A stretch of 15,157 bases of DNA from Candidatus Njordarchaeota archaeon. Its GTDB lineage: Archaea > Asgardarchaeota > Njordarchaeia > Njordarchaeales > Njordarchaeaceae. The translations under genes were made by a program, and so were the position numbers. Under the pieces are notes generated by a model. That model made no database searches and had not been told where the DNA came from. It saw nothing but the letters and a program-made list of their open reading frames with translations. The stretch spans positions 1-15,157 of the forward strand of contig JAHQWF010000118.1 in the NCBI GenBank assembly GCA_029856055.1, read 5' to 3'. Shown here piece after piece: positions 14,691-15,157 of the stretch (position 1 is the stretch's first letter; each line of letters starts with the position of its first letter).

Positions 14691-15157
14691 TGCAACAAGA
14701 ACCATTCATATTGGTGCCATATTTGAAAGAAAAATCTCAAATAGTACTGAGGATCAATAATATCATTGAACAAATGGGTTACCATTGGATAGCTATCGAT
14801 TCTCTTGCCCTCTATCTTTATGAGATAAAGGAAGATTTCAATGATATCTATGTTCTAGTTAATGAAGATTACCACGAGGAGATACACAATCAATTCTCTA
14901 AGTCTTTTATCTTGTTGGAGGGAATCAAGTATCAGGAGACTAAATATTATATCTCCAATATAAGTTCTTATCTCGTCGATTCTTTTCCTGTATATCTGCT
15001 CTCTGGATTAGTTATAAGAGTAGATAAATACGTAATTAACTCTTCATTCTCTTTCTTGCTTTCTAGTTCGATAAGCCTACCTTTCTATGGCATTAAAATT
15101 CTTGTTCCACCCTTAGAGTGGCTATTTCTTTATCATTTAGCTAACCCTATGAAGAAG
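14690..15157 (+). CDS. Nucleotidyltransferase-fold protein with degenerate active site, partial at right edge
   Basis: 156 codons are visible with no stop; the gene continues beyond the window. The pattern YHWIAIDSLALYLYE at ~31-45 and NDIYVLV at ~51-57 lines up by eye with WVLVGSLSLFLQ and GDIDILT of the amber-interrupted nucleotidyltransferase at 4488-4958. The glycine before serine is aspartate, and the second metal-binding aspartate is tyrosine. A later FYGIKILVPPLEWLFLYHL segment matches the relative's GLKTPISSLMDQLSSYE region. I infer a member of the minimal nucleotidyltransferase superfamily without catalysis, perhaps a binding or antitoxin-like partner of the small protein with which it overlaps by one base (TAATG). 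Similarity is by inspection only; the fold call is moderate and the loss of catalysis follows only if it is correct. Confidence 0.6.
   Translation, partial: MQQEPFILVPYLKEKSQIVLRINNIIEQMGYHWIAIDSLALYLYEIKEDFNDIYVLVNEDYHEEIHNQFSKSFILLEGIKYQETKYYISNISSYLVDSFPVYLLSGLVIRVDKYVINSSFSFLLSSSISLPFYGIKILVPPLEWLFLYHLANPMKK

Overview
The window looks like a piece of chromosome from a thermophilic archaeon of the Thermoproteota (Crenarchaeota), perhaps a Desulfurococcales-type lineage. The evidence is low GC, heavy use of AGA/AGG and ATA codons, TATA-type promoters with short leaders, GGAGG/GAGGT ribosome sites, frequent GTG/TTG starts, and archaeal families: archaeal UMP kinase, ADP-forming acyl-CoA synthetase alpha subunit, KaiC-like RecA ATPase, CinA/MoaB-like protein, and an ECF transporter with COG2401-like and V4R-like proteins nearby. 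The genus cannot be fixed from this sequence. No rRNA, tRNA, CRISPR array or intact insertion sequence was found.

Layout. (a) 1-1318, minus: an ECF vitamin-type transporter, with an S-component gene overlapping the start of an ATPase gene that runs off the left edge. (b) 1319-1434: a divergent promoter region with two identical palindromes around a TATA-like box. (c) 1435-2907, plus: a threonine-synthase-like protein fused to a C-terminal PadR winged helix. Its Schiff-base lysine is replaced by leucine, so it is probably a sensor/regulator and not an enzyme. (d) 2995-4425, plus: a frameshifted small cysteine-containing (V4R-like) gene, then a single-domain KaiC-like ATPase. (e) 4488-4958, minus: a nucleotidyltransferase gene interrupted by an in-frame amber codon. 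(f) 5044-9522, minus: a run of an unknown 430-aa protein, PyrK, ADP-forming acyl-CoA synthetase alpha, and UMP kinase. Two of the four are pyrimidine genes. (g) 9608-11195, minus: an ABC-type ATPase with an apparently eroded 5' end, and a four-helix membrane protein. (h) 11394-12750, plus: an IS607-TnpA-like protein with lost catalytic residues, 19 bases ahead of a CinA-like gene. (i) 12862-13884, plus: a GltD/NfnB-like flavoprotein. (j) 13885-14414: a 530-base stretch with no convincing gene. (k) 14415-15157, plus: a small basic protein overlapping a nucleotidyltransferase-fold gene that lacks active-site residues and runs off the right edge.

The most striking pattern is proteins that keep an enzyme fold but lose the catalytic residue: the threonine-synthase/PadR fusion, the recombinase-like protein and the right-edge nucleotidyltransferase. 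Some other genes are physically broken: the V4R-like frameshift, the amber-interrupted nucleotidyltransferase and the ABC ATPase 5' end. The best candidate for an undescribed system is the threonine-synthase/PadR protein with its twin operators and the divergent ECF transporter. By analogy with MocR regulators (aminotransferase fold plus winged helix), it may be a metabolite-sensing repressor. That function is inference; the residue loss, the fusion and the palindromes are seen directly.
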